NCBI GenBank assembly: GCA_017472105.1
Contig: JAFUQY010000077.1
Coordinates: 1 to 32,282, forward strand
Length of the DNA: 32,282 nt
Source of the DNA: Clostridia bacterium
Lineage (GTDB): Bacteria; Bacillota_A; Clostridia; Oscillospirales; CAG-272
Reading direction: 5' to 3'
The notes beneath the pieces are model-generated. The model was not told where the DNA came from. It saw only the letters and a program-made list of their open reading frames with translations, and searched no databases. Within the stretch, counting starts at the first letter, position 1; each line of letters starts with the position of its first letter. Position numbers and translations under genes: made by a program. Below, in pieces: positions 16,098 to 24,170 of this stretch.

Positions 16098-18482
16098 ATG
16101 CTTCCCCTTGACCATTTTACAGAAGCAGCTGCTGCGGCTCTCCGGGCTCAGGGTTTGTCACCCGAAAAAATGACAGCAGCGGTTCGCATGGACCTGGGCT
16201 TTGACAACAACTACGGTGAAAGCTGGCTGATCTACGAAAAGGAAACGCGCACCGTTCACCGCGTCGAAGGCGACCCCAAATCCATCCCTCACCTCAAGAA
16301 ATCAAAAAAACTGGAAGACTACGGCAAGCTCGCCGACGCAGCCGTCTGCAAATACGTGGACAGCTTCTGTCTGGACTATTATTCCGACCTGACCGTGGAT
16401 ACATGCATGTCGTCCAACCGTCTGCTGGTTCTGCGGCATGAAACCCTCCGTCCCGAAGTCGATCCCAAGCTGGACAAGGAAGAACGGGACAAAATCTTCC
16501 TCGAATGGAACCGTGACGCCGTCACCGAGATCAAGGCGTTCTGCACCAATGCGAAGCGTCAGCGTCTCTTCTGCTTCTGCGAAATCGTGGACCGCTTCCT
16601 CCGCGGCGACAATGTCACGGACGACGACCAGATCTTCGATCAGTTCAACGCGAAGTGTCCCAAGTGCGGCAAGGTCTACGAGAATCAGTTCCGCAAGGTA
16701 TGTCCCGACTGCCAGAACCGCGGCGCCATCGTCAAGAGACTGATCCAGTTCCTCGCACCGCATAAAATTCACGCCATCGTCGTCATTCTCTGTATGCTCG
16801 CGACCTCCGGCATCTCCCTGATTAACCCGATCATCAGCGGCCGGATCCTCCTCGACGACGTCATCAATCAGAACGGTAAGTGGCACACCGTAAGCGCCCT
16901 CTTTGCGGTTCTCTTCGTGATCGTGGGGCTCGCTCTCCTTTCCCTTGCCGTCAACATTCTTCAGAACTGCTCCAACGCCAAGCTGTCCACACGTATGGCA
17001 AACCATATGCGCCAGAAAGTATTCGATGCCCTCATGGCGCTGGACCTCGGCTACTTCAACAAGCACTCCACCGGTCAGCTCGTCAACCGTGTCAACTATG
17101 ACGCAGAACGTATCCGTGCATTCTACATCGACGGTATCCCGAACTTCGTCATCAATGTGCTCAACTTCATCGGTCTGACCTTCTTCCTCTTCTCCCTGAA
17201 CTGGAAGCTGACCTGCATCGTCTTCATCCCCGTTCCGATTATCGTCATCATTTTCCGCGTCATGCTGCCGAAGATGGGACGCATGTACACCAGACAGTGG
17301 AGAGCTTCCCATTCGCTCAACTCCATGCTCGGTGACTCCCTCAACGGTATCCGTGTCGTCAAGGCGTTCTCCAAGGAAGCGGAAGAAACCAACCGTTTCT
17401 ACGGCTACTCCGAACGTCTCTACGACGCAAACCTCAAGGTCAACATCACCTCCCTCACGATTTTCCCCGTTGTCAGCCTCCTCATCGGTCTGTCTTCTCA
17501 GGCAATCTGGGGCGTCGGCGGTCTCTCCGTTCTCGGTCAGGATATGACCTACGGTGAATTCACCACCTACCTCGGCTACATCGGCATGATCTTCGGTCCC
17601 CTTCAGTTCTTCTCCACGTTCACCAACCTCCTCACGGATACCATCAACTCCGCTCAGCGTATGTTTGAAATCCTTGACATGGTTCCGGACGTCATGGAAG
17701 CTCCCGATGCACTTTCCGTTCCCGAATTCAAGGGCGACATCGACTTCAACAACGTTTCCTTCCACTACAATCCCAACCGTCCCATTCTCAAGGACGTTAC
17801 CATCAAGATCAAGGCGGGCGACAACATCGGTCTCGTCGGGCACACCGGCTCCGGCAAGAGTACCATCGTAAACCTCATCACCCGTATGTACGACCCCATC
17901 TCCGGTCAGATCAAGGTGGACGGCATTGACCTGAAAAACATCAAGACCGCAGACATCCGCCGCAACATGGCAATCGTTTCCCAGGAAATCTACCTGTTCC
18001 GCGGTACCATCGCCGACAATATCCGCTACGCGAAGCCCGACGCCACCATGGACGAAGTCATCGCAGCGGCAAAGGCAGCAAATGCTCACGACTTCATCGT
18101 ACGTCTCCCCGAAGGCTACGAAACCGAAGTCGGTGCAGGCTCCCGTTCCCTCTCCGGCGGTGAACGTCAGCGTGTCTCCATTGCACGTGCACTCTTAATG
18201 TCTCCTTCCATCCTCATTCTGGACGAAGCGACCGCCGCAATGGATACCCAGACCGAACGTCTCATCAGCGATGCGCTTTCCAAGCTGGTTCAGGGACGTA
18301 CCTGCATCACCATCGCACACCGTCTCTCCACCCTCAAGGACTGCAACTACCTCTTCGTTATCGAAAACGGTGAGATTGCGGAAGAAGGCCCGCCGGATGA
18401 GCTTCTTGCCAAGGGCGGCGTTTACTACAAGCTGTTTACTCTTCAGAGCGAGGCCATGAAGAAGGTTCTCGCCGGTATGTGA
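16098..18482 (+). CDS. ABC exporter half (permease-ATPase fusion) with N-terminal extra domain and zinc ribbon
   Basis: About 794 aa from the ATG at 16098; the frame is open back to a GTG at 15972, and the true start is uncertain because the only purine-rich site (AGAAAGG) is rather far from this ATG. The order is an N-terminal alpha/beta extension of about 185 residues; a zinc ribbon CPKC...CPDC (about 187-205); six membrane helices of a type IV exporter domain; then the ATPase with Walker A (GHTGSGKST), LSGGERQR, Walker B (LILDEATAAMD) and the H-loop (IAHRLST). It should pair with the second half at 19235. Known relatives beside DUF1854 genes are annotated as cyanophycin-metabolism-associated transporters in other bacteria (from memory); substrate here is unknown. 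Confidence 0.9.
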   Translation: MLPLDHFTEAAAAALRAQGLSPEKMTAAVRMDLGFDNNYGESWLIYEKETRTVHRVEGDPKSIPHLKKSKKLEDYGKLADAAVCKYVDSFCLDYYSDLTVDTCMSSNRLLVLRHETLRPEVDPKLDKEERDKIFLEWNRDAVTEIKAFCTNAKRQRLFCFCEIVDRFLRGDNVTDDDQIFDQFNAKCPKCGKVYENQFRKVCPDCQNRGAIVKRLIQFLAPHKIHAIVVILCMLATSGISLINPIISGRILLDDVINQNGKWHTVSALFAVLFVIVGLALLSLAVNILQNCSNAKLSTRMANHMRQKVFDALMALDLGYFNKHSTGQLVNRVNYDAERIRAFYIDGIPNFVINVLNFIGLTFFLFSLNWKLTCIVFIPVPIIVIIFRVMLPKMGRMYTRQWRASHSLNSMLGDSLNGIRVVKAFSKEAEETNRFYGYSERLYDANLKVNITSLTIFPVVSLLIGLSSQAIWGVGGLSVLGQDMTYGEFTTYLGYIGMIFGPLQFFSTFTNLLTDTINSAQRMFEILDMVPDVMEAPDALSVPEFKGDIDFNNVSFHYNPNRPILKDVTIKIKAGDNIGLVGHTGSGKSTIVNLITRMYDPISGQIKVDGIDLKNIKTADIRRNMAIVSQEIYLFRGTIADNIRYAKPDATMDEVIAAAKAANAHDFIVRLPEGYETEVGAGSRSLSGGERQRVSIARALLMSPSILILDEATAAMDTQTERLISDALSKLVQGRTCITIAHRLSTLKDCNYLFVIENGEIAEEGPPDELLAKGGVYYKLFTLQSEAMKKVLAGM

Positions 18483-18496
18483 TTAGGAGGTTCATC

Positions 18497-19165
18497 ATGG
18501 CAAGCGAAAAGACCACTGTAAAAACCGAAAATAAAAAAGAAGAAATCAAGAAGACCAACGCGGTCAATGCCAAGACCAGCGCGGAAGCTCTCGCAGAAGC
18601 AACCGATGAGGACGGCAATATCGATACCGACAAGCTGTTCAAGCACCGCGAATCCATTGACCTGACTCCCGAAAACGCGTGGTTCTCCCAGTCTGCGGGC
18701 GGTCTGATCTCCCTCAGAATCATCAATGCGGAAGGGGTTGAGGAAACCTTCGAGCGCATCGTGCTCCGCCGTTCCTTCCCCATCTCCGCTCCCGATGAAT
18801 TCCTCTCCGTACGCGAACCCGACTCCAGAATCAAGGGCCGCGGCTCCGAAATCGGCATGATCCGCAACATCAACATCTTCGACAAGGATACCGTCGCACT
18901 CCTCAACGCCGAGCTGGATCTGAGATATTTCACTCCCACCATCACCAGAATCGTTTCCGCGAAGGAAAAATTCGGCTACAACTACTGGGATGTCGAAACC
19001 ACCGCCGGCAACGTTTCCATGGTTCTCAACAACCCCTTCAACAACATCCGTTCCCTCGAAGACGGCAGAATCTTCATCGCCGACATGGACGGCAACTGCT
19101 TCATCATCCCCGACGTCACGAAGCTTGACCGCCAGAGCTACAAGTACATAGAAATCTACATCTGA
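18497..19165 (+). CDS. DUF1854 family protein between two ABC exporter halves
   Basis: 222 aa from an ATG with a perfect AGGAGG six bases upstream, 14 bp after the first ABC gene. The first 35 residues are Lys/Glu/Ala-rich and probably disordered. The rest carries the DUF1854 pattern: LISLRIINAEGVEE, the acidic-basic strand FPISAPDEFLSVRE, GSEIGMIRNINIFD, then a C-terminal VETTAGNVSMVLNNPFNNIRS-like segment. DUF1854 proteins are cytoplasmic, of unknown function, and repeatedly occur with ABC exporter pairs, so an accessory or regulatory subunit is the simplest inference. No signal peptide or membrane helix is visible. Confidence 0.88.
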   Translation: MASEKTTVKTENKKEEIKKTNAVNAKTSAEALAEATDEDGNIDTDKLFKHRESIDLTPENAWFSQSAGGLISLRIINAEGVEETFERIVLRRSFPISAPDEFLSVREPDSRIKGRGSEIGMIRNINIFDKDTVALLNAELDLRYFTPTITRIVSAKEKFGYNYWDVETTAGNVSMVLNNPFNNIRSLEDGRIFIADMDGNCFIIPDVTKLDRQSYKYIEIYI

Positions 19166-19208
19166 TCCCGCATCAGTTCCACTGTACGCGACAACATCTG
19201 AGAGGCAA

Positions 19209-19221
19209 CCGGATTCTCCGG
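19209..19221 (+). other. Small hairpin before the second ABC gene
   Basis: CCGGA and TCCGG pair around a TTC loop in the 69-bp gap between the DUF1854 gene and the second ABC gene, just upstream of the weak ribosome site (GGTGAT). It could tune translation of the second half; this is inference. Confidence 0.35.
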
Positions 19222-19234
19222 CTATGGTGATAAT

Positions 19235-21511
19235 ATGAGATTGATCTATGATTTACCCGAAATCGATCAGGCCGCCTATGACGCGCGGATCGACGATGGG
19301 GAAAAATTAATGTATTGTATCCCGTTCAACGTCCAGGACGACGTTTTCGTGAACGGGTGGACTGTGGTGACCGACCGGCGCATCTACTGCATCCTCGACG
19401 GCAAGATCCTGCGTGAGTTCGAGCTTGCAAAGTGTACCGTCTTCTCCACCGAAGTCCTGTACGGCAACTGCGGCTTCTATGCCGTGATCGATGGCGTGAC
19501 AACCATCATCTGCCGCTTCCTGAGCGGACGGAATCTGCCGAGATACTCCGTGCTGATTCATGCCTGCGAGGATCTGGCGGAAAAGTGCCGGGAAAAGCGC
19601 GAGCCCGGTGATCCCGTGGTCAACAATGAGCCGGAACGCTTCTGCCCCAAGTGCGGACGTCCCTTCATCCGCGGCACCAAGCTCTGTCCCTTCTGCCGCG
19701 ACACCAAGGAAGTTTACAAGAAGCTCTGGGGTCTCACCAAGGGTCTCCGCTTCATGCTCTTCTTCCCGCTGATCGTGTCCGTAATTTCCCTCATCATCCA
19801 GTTCGTTCTTCCCGCAATCCAGAAAACCGCGGTCAACGACTACCTGACCAACGAAGCGGTTTACAGCGAAAGCATTTCCCTCACCGACCCGAACATGCAG
19901 GCGTTTGTGCTGATCTTCATCGCGATCATCGCAATCGACCTCGTTCAGCGTATCCTCGGCGTTATCCAGAGCCGCCTTTCCGCGATCTCCGGCAACAAAT
20001 TCACGCTGATGATGCGTACCCTCCTTTACGAAAAGATTTCCACCCTTTCCATTGCGTCCATCTCCCGGAAATCCACCGGTGACCTGATGGGACGCATCAC
20101 GGGCGACGTCAACGCGGTTCAGGCATTCATGACCGGTCAGCTGCCGTCCCTGTTCACCCAGCTCACTTCCTTCGTTCTCGCGCTCGTATTCCTGCTCATC
20201 CTCAATCCGCTGATGAGCCTCTTCGTATTCGTTCCGATTCCGCTCGTTGTGTACCTCGTCTCCAGATTCTGGTCCACGATGCAGAGTCTGAACAAGAAGA
20301 ACTGGATCCTCGCGCACCACGTAAATCTGTACCTTCAGGACATCATGAACGGTGTCCGCATCGTCAAGGCGTTCGGCAACGAATCCCGCGCGATCGAAGG
20401 CTTCCACAAGCGCACCGACCGTTCCTCCCATCAGGCGGAATTCAACGCGCTCCTGTACGATACCATCTTCCCGCTCCTCGGCTTTGCGGTACGTATCGGT
20501 TCCTACCTGATTCTCTTCTACGGTAACTACCTCCTCTTCACGGGCGAGATGAACTACGGTGACCTGCACCAGTTCAACTCCTACGCGAACATCATCTACG
20601 GTCCTCTGCTCTGGATCACCTTCATTCCGAGAAACATTTCCGCGTTCCTGACCTCTCTCGGCAAGGTTCTGGAAATCCTCGAAGAAGAACCCGAAGTTGC
20701 CGATATCGGGCTCCCGATTGATATCGCGATCGAAGGCGACGTGGAACTCAGAGACGTTACCTTCGGCTACGAAACCTACAACCCGGTTCTCGAAAAGATC
20801 AGCGTAGACGTCAAGAAGGGCGAAATGATCGGTATCGTCGGCCACTCCGGCTGCGGCAAGACCACGCTCATCAACCTCCTGATGCGTCTGTACGACGTAA
20901 CCGAGGGTGCCATCCTCATCGACGGCGTCAACATCAAGGACATCTCCCAGAACGCGCTCCGTTCGCAGATCGGTGTCGTTCTTCAGGAAACCCACCTGTT
21001 CTCCGGTTCCATCCGCGACAACATCAAGTACGCGAAGCCCATGGCATCCGATGAAGAAGTCATCGCGGCGGCAAAGCTCGCAAATGCGCACGACTTCATC
21101 GTAAACCTGCCCGAAGGCTACAACACCATGATCGGTGAAAAGGGTTACTCCCTCTCCGGCGGTGAACGTCAGCGTGTGGCAATTGCACGTGCGCTCATCC
21201 ATGACCCGAGAATCCTCATCCTCGACGAAGCGACCGCGGCACTCGACACCGAGACCGAAAAGCTCATTCAGGATGCAATCAACAAGCTGACCAAGGACCG
21301 TACCTCCTTCTGTATCGCCCACCGTCTGTACACGCTCCGCAATGCGGACAAGCTGCTGGTTCTGGACAAGGGTCACCTCGTGGAATACGGTACGCACTCC
21401 GAGCTTCTCGAGCTCAAGGGCTACTACTGGAAGCTGGTTATGGCACAGCGTCAGGACTCCGGTATGCTGGACAAGGCGAACAAGGCCATCGCGGCGAAGA
21501 AATCCTCCTAA
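19235..21511 (+). CDS. ABC exporter half with bacterial-PH-like N-terminal domain and zinc ribbon
   Basis: 758 aa. Residues about 20-120 (GEKLMYCIPFNVQDD, WTVVTDRRIYCI, GKILREFELAKC) resemble a bacterial PH-like fold. A zinc ribbon CPKC...CPFC (about 137-154) comes next, then six helices, then an ATPase with Walker A (GHSGCGKTT), LSGGERQR, Walker B (LILDEATAALD) and IAHRLYT (H-loop kept). Both halves of the pair look catalytically competent. The extension and ribbon match the plan of the first half although the sequences differ, suggesting a shared soluble platform, perhaps where DUF1854 binds (inference). Followed by a strong terminator. Confidence 0.92.
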   Translation: MRLIYDLPEIDQAAYDARIDDGEKLMYCIPFNVQDDVFVNGWTVVTDRRIYCILDGKILREFELAKCTVFSTEVLYGNCGFYAVIDGVTTIICRFLSGRNLPRYSVLIHACEDLAEKCREKREPGDPVVNNEPERFCPKCGRPFIRGTKLCPFCRDTKEVYKKLWGLTKGLRFMLFFPLIVSVISLIIQFVLPAIQKTAVNDYLTNEAVYSESISLTDPNMQAFVLIFIAIIAIDLVQRILGVIQSRLSAISGNKFTLMMRTLLYEKISTLSIASISRKSTGDLMGRITGDVNAVQAFMTGQLPSLFTQLTSFVLALVFLLILNPLMSLFVFVPIPLVVYLVSRFWSTMQSLNKKNWILAHHVNLYLQDIMNGVRIVKAFGNESRAIEGFHKRTDRSSHQAEFNALLYDTIFPLLGFAVRIGSYLILFYGNYLLFTGEMNYGDLHQFNSYANIIYGPLLWITFIPRNISAFLTSLGKVLEILEEEPEVADIGLPIDIAIEGDVELRDVTFGYETYNPVLEKISVDVKKGEMIGIVGHSGCGKTTLINLLMRLYDVTEGAILIDGVNIKDISQNALRSQIGVVLQETHLFSGSIRDNIKYAKPMASDEEVIAAAKLANAHDFIVNLPEGYNTMIGEKGYSLSGGERQRVAIARALIHDPRILILDEATAALDTETEKLIQDAINKLTKDRTSFCIAHRLYTLRNADKLLVLDKGHLVEYGTHSELLELKGYYWKLVMAQRQDSGMLDKANKAIAAKKSS

Positions 21512-21519
21512 CAAAACAC

Positions 21520-21555
21520 AATTCCGGCTCGTTTCCCACGGGTCGGAATTTTTAT
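21520..21555 (+). terminator. Terminator of the ABC-DUF1854-ABC operon
   Basis: A 12-bp stem (AATTCCGGCTCG with CGGGTCGGAATT, including G-U pairs), loop of seven, followed by TTTTTATT, nine bases after the stop of the second ABC gene. Confidence 0.85.
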
Positions 21556-21584
21556 TCGTCTTGAAGATCAACTGTATTAAATAA

Positions 21585-21657
21585 TCTCACAATTGCACTT
21601 ATTGACAAAACTAATATTTTGCGTTATAATTATTAATAATAATTAACAGTTGTGAGA
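21585..21657 (+). promoter_or_regulatory. Consensus promoter of the methyltransferase gene flanked by inverted repeats
   Basis: TTGACA (21602-21607), a 17-base spacer and TATAAT (21625-21630) match the sigma-A consensus perfectly. TCTCACAATTG (21585-21595) and CAGTTGTGAGA (21647-21657) form an inverted repeat with one mismatch bracketing the promoter. A second perfect 12-bp palindrome, ATTATTAATAAT (21629-21640), overlaps the start of transcription. These look like operator sites, but no separate controller (C) gene is seen. Confidence 0.75.
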
Positions 21658-21664
21658 TGTCAGC

Positions 21665-23203
21665 ATGCCAAATGAAAATATGGACAAAGAAATAATTTAC
21701 TCTCAGATTGCGGGTTCTGACCATATAAAAAAACTCGGACAATATTTTACAAATCGCGATGTTGCAGACTTCATGTGTTCATGGGCATGTCAGGGTGCAC
21801 AAAAAATATTAGATCCTGCTGTCGGTAATAGTGTTTTTTTTACTCATGCAAGAAAGTATTCACCACAGGGGAGTCTGGTAGGCTATGAAATCGATCCTAT
21901 CATTCTTAATTATTTTGGTAACCCTACAGGAGCGTCAATTCACAACAGTGATTATCTGTTAACAGATTGGACTGAAAAATATGATGCAATCGTGTGTAAT
22001 CCTCCGTACAACAGATTTCAAGCAATCGAGAACAGAGAAAACATACTGAACAGCATAGAAACCCACACAGGCGTGAAATACAGTGCTTACACAAATCTCT
22101 ATGTTTTATTTTTAATCAAAAGTATTTACCAGCTCTCTGACACAGGTAGATTGGCATATATAATTCCGACGGAGTTTTTGAATTCGAAATATGGAATTCC
22201 GATCAAACGTTATTTGGTTGACAACAGAATACTTCGGGCAATAATCAATTTTGATAACAATCATGAAATGTTTTTCAATGCGACAACAACCTGCTGTGTG
22301 CTCTTGATTGATAAATCTCCTAAAAAGTATGTCGAATTTTATAATCTATCATCTATTAATGACTTAAAAAATATTATTATCGGAGATTCCTCTTCTGCTG
22401 CAATTCAGGAATATTATAATAATCTGGTTCCCGATAAAAAATGGCGTTCCGTTATCCATCATGAAAGTCCCGCGACCTACAGAAACCTCACAAAAGTTTC
22501 CAGTTTTTGTACTGCCGCAAGAGGAGTAGCAACTGGAGCAAATGAGTATTTCTGCCTATCTCACTCAGACCTTATGCAGTATCATATCACAGACAATTGT
22601 GTCTCAAAATGCATCTGTCGTTCCGCTGATGTGACAAATATATTTTTTGATGAAAAACATTTTAATCAATTGAGCGAAAAAGGTAAAAAAGTATATTTAT
22701 TAGATGTGTCGGAAAATCAGGAAGCACACATACAGAGTTACCTTCAGATAGGTTTGGAACAAGGAATCGACAAAAAATACTTGCCATCACACCGAAAGCC
22801 TTGGTACTCTATGGAAAAAAAACGTGTTGCACCGATCTGGGTTTCATCTGCATGCAGAAACAATATGAAATTTGTCAGAAATCTCACCGATACAAATGCA
22901 CTTACTACTTTTCACTCAATATATATTCATCCGGAATATGAATCCTGTACCAATTTAATTTTTTGCTATTTTTTAACTTCGGTGGCACAGTCTATTATTA
23001 AGCAAAACAGAAAAGAACTTGGTAACGGTTTAGATAAGTTTCAGCCAAATGATTTTAATAATGCCAAAATGCTGGACATCCGGGTGATTAAAGAAAGTGA
23101 TGTGAATCGTATCAATCATGTGTACAGCACAATGTGTGTTGATGGTTTAACTTCGCATATCGATGAATTGAATACCATATTCACGAAATATTTGTCCGAA
23201 TGA
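21665..23203 (+). CDS. Type II N6-adenine DNA methyltransferase (gamma class)
   Basis: 512 aa. Motifs occur in the gamma-class order: X (LGQYFT, 24-29), I (DPAVGNSVFF, from 50), II acidic (YEID, 74-77), III (SDYL, 95-98) and IV (NPPY, 112-115), the last being diagnostic for N6-adenine methylation. A C-terminal half of about 280 residues would hold the target-recognition domain. It protects DNA from the nuclease encoded convergently just downstream. Base composition is much more AT-rich than its neighbours, suggesting transfer. No good Shine-Dalgarno precedes this ATG; initiation may depend on the AT-rich leader. Recognition sequence cannot be predicted. Confidence 0.92.
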   Translation: MPNENMDKEIIYSQIAGSDHIKKLGQYFTNRDVADFMCSWACQGAQKILDPAVGNSVFFTHARKYSPQGSLVGYEIDPIILNYFGNPTGASIHNSDYLLTDWTEKYDAIVCNPPYNRFQAIENRENILNSIETHTGVKYSAYTNLYVLFLIKSIYQLSDTGRLAYIIPTEFLNSKYGIPIKRYLVDNRILRAIINFDNNHEMFFNATTTCCVLLIDKSPKKYVEFYNLSSINDLKNIIIGDSSSAAIQEYYNNLVPDKKWRSVIHHESPATYRNLTKVSSFCTAARGVATGANEYFCLSHSDLMQYHITDNCVSKCICRSADVTNIFFDEKHFNQLSEKGKKVYLLDVSENQEAHIQSYLQIGLEQGIDKKYLPSHRKPWYSMEKKRVAPIWVSSACRNNMKFVRNLTDTNALTTFHSIYIHPEYESCTNLIFCYFLTSVAQSIIKQNRKELGNGLDKFQPNDFNNAKMLDIRVIKESDVNRINHVYSTMCVDGLTSHIDELNTIFTKYLSE

Positions 23204-23205
23204 AT

Positions 23206-23239
23206 AAAAGCCATGGTTTTGTAGGTCCATGGCTTTTTT
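23206..23239. terminator. Bidirectional terminator between methyltransferase and nuclease genes
   Basis: A perfect 11-bp stem, AAAAGCCATGG (23206-23216) with CCATGGCTTTT (23227-23237), has a 10-nt loop and a T-run on the plus strand; the A-run before the stem gives T on the minus strand. It lies between the two convergent stops at 23203 and 23258. Confidence 0.85.
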
Positions 23240-23257
23240 ATTCAGTCAAGCAGAAAC

Positions 23258-23902
23258 TCATTGCTTTTTGGCATTCTTTTTCTGAACAGCAACCTTGTTT
23301 GCCTGAACTATCAGAGACAGAAACTCAGAAGGCGTACGTTTTACGGCATATTCAAGATTTTTATACATTGAAGATTGTAAATTACCATTATTGCTGGGGT
23401 TTACATATATATCAGGTATCCATGCCGTCGGAAAAACAATGCATTTTTCAAGCCCAATGGTCATATTAGGTTTGAAACTAATCAAAAAAGTTGCAACATA
23501 TAGATTTGCGTTTGGTTTTTTGTCATAAAAATCAATCAAACCAACCGCCTTGGAAATGTCATCTTTATTCTTTCGTCCACCCAATACAGAGGATTTGATA
23601 TTAACATATGATTCTTTGTTATCGCCATAACAAAAACGAAAATCATAAACTCCTACTTCAGACTCCGCAGCATGAACACTGTCAAATCCCAGCAACTGAG
23701 CCTGACTCTCAAGTCCCTGACTGATAACTTCCTCAACAATTCGCCACACTGTTCTGCCTTTCGCAGCTTTTCTCCATCCATAAGGCATAATTCTTGTGTT
23801 TGCTATCGGAATATCTCCAATATTCTGAATCAGCAGATTAAGTTTATCTTCAAGATACGCTCTTTCCTGCTCCACTTCATTGTAATAATTGGTGTTGGAC
23901 AT
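23258..23902 (-). CDS. Putative type II restriction endonuclease partner of the methyltransferase
   Basis: 214 aa from the ATG at 23902, which has AGGAGG eight bases upstream; an in-frame ATG at 23935 lies above it but overlaps the promoter. I do not recognise the specific family. The segment from about 80 to 104 (AESEVGVYDFRF...YVNIKSS) reads like a PD-(D/E)XK nuclease core: an acidic residue (Asp87), a beta hairpin, then x-I-Lys103. The position before I-K is Asn101 rather than Asp/Glu. Small size, AT-rich composition and tail-to-tail placement with the methyltransferase make a cognate endonuclease the best inference. Confidence 0.72.
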   Translation of the reverse strand: MSNTNYYNEVEQERAYLEDKLNLLIQNIGDIPIANTRIMPYGWRKAAKGRTVWRIVEEVISQGLESQAQLLGFDSVHAAESEVGVYDFRFCYGDNKESYVNIKSSVLGGRKNKDDISKAVGLIDFYDKKPNANLYVATFLISFKPNMTIGLEKCIVFPTAWIPDIYVNPSNNGNLQSSMYKNLEYAVKRTPSEFLSLIVQANKVAVQKKNAKKQ

Positions 23903-23936
23903 AATAAGACCTCCTGAACTATAAATGATGTACAAT

Positions 23937-23942
23937 ATTATA
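23937..23942 (-). promoter_or_regulatory. Extended -10 box of the nuclease gene
   Basis: On the minus strand TGGTATAAT provides a TGn extended -10 with a perfect TATAAT hexamer (23942-23937); no good -35 is seen. This contrasts with the full-consensus promoter of the methyltransferase and would favour methylation before cutting. The rest of 23943-24107 is AT-rich with no gene seen. Confidence 0.55.
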
Positions 23943-24107
23943 CCATAAAATATTATAAATTGAAAGCACGATTCACATTTAAAGTAAAATCAAACTTAAA
24001 AACTTAAGGAGACACTTTACAATCCATTTCCACCGATCATTTTGTTTCATCCACTGTCTGGTACACCAAAGATTATGTGAATTTTTCCTGTAAATCCCTG
24101 AAATACC

Positions 24108-24137
24108 TTGCAAAAACAGCACTCAGTGTGCTATAAT
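24108..24137 (+). promoter_or_regulatory. Promoter of the kinase-like gene
   Basis: TTGCAA (24108-24113), an 18-base spacer and TATAAT (24132-24137), about 30 nt before the ATG at 24171, which has GGAGG upstream. Confidence 0.7.
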
Positions 24138-24170
24138 ATTGAGTAGAAAAGAATCACCCGGAGGTCACCC

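Noticed and set aside
16302..18089. 595-aa frame antisense to the first ABC gene
   Set aside because: Low-complexity Asp/Glu/Val/Gly sequence opposite conserved ATPase motifs; a shadow frame.
19307..21571. 754-aa frame antisense to the second ABC gene
   Set aside because: It mirrors the codon pattern of a clear ABC exporter gene and shows no domain of its own; a GC-bias shadow.
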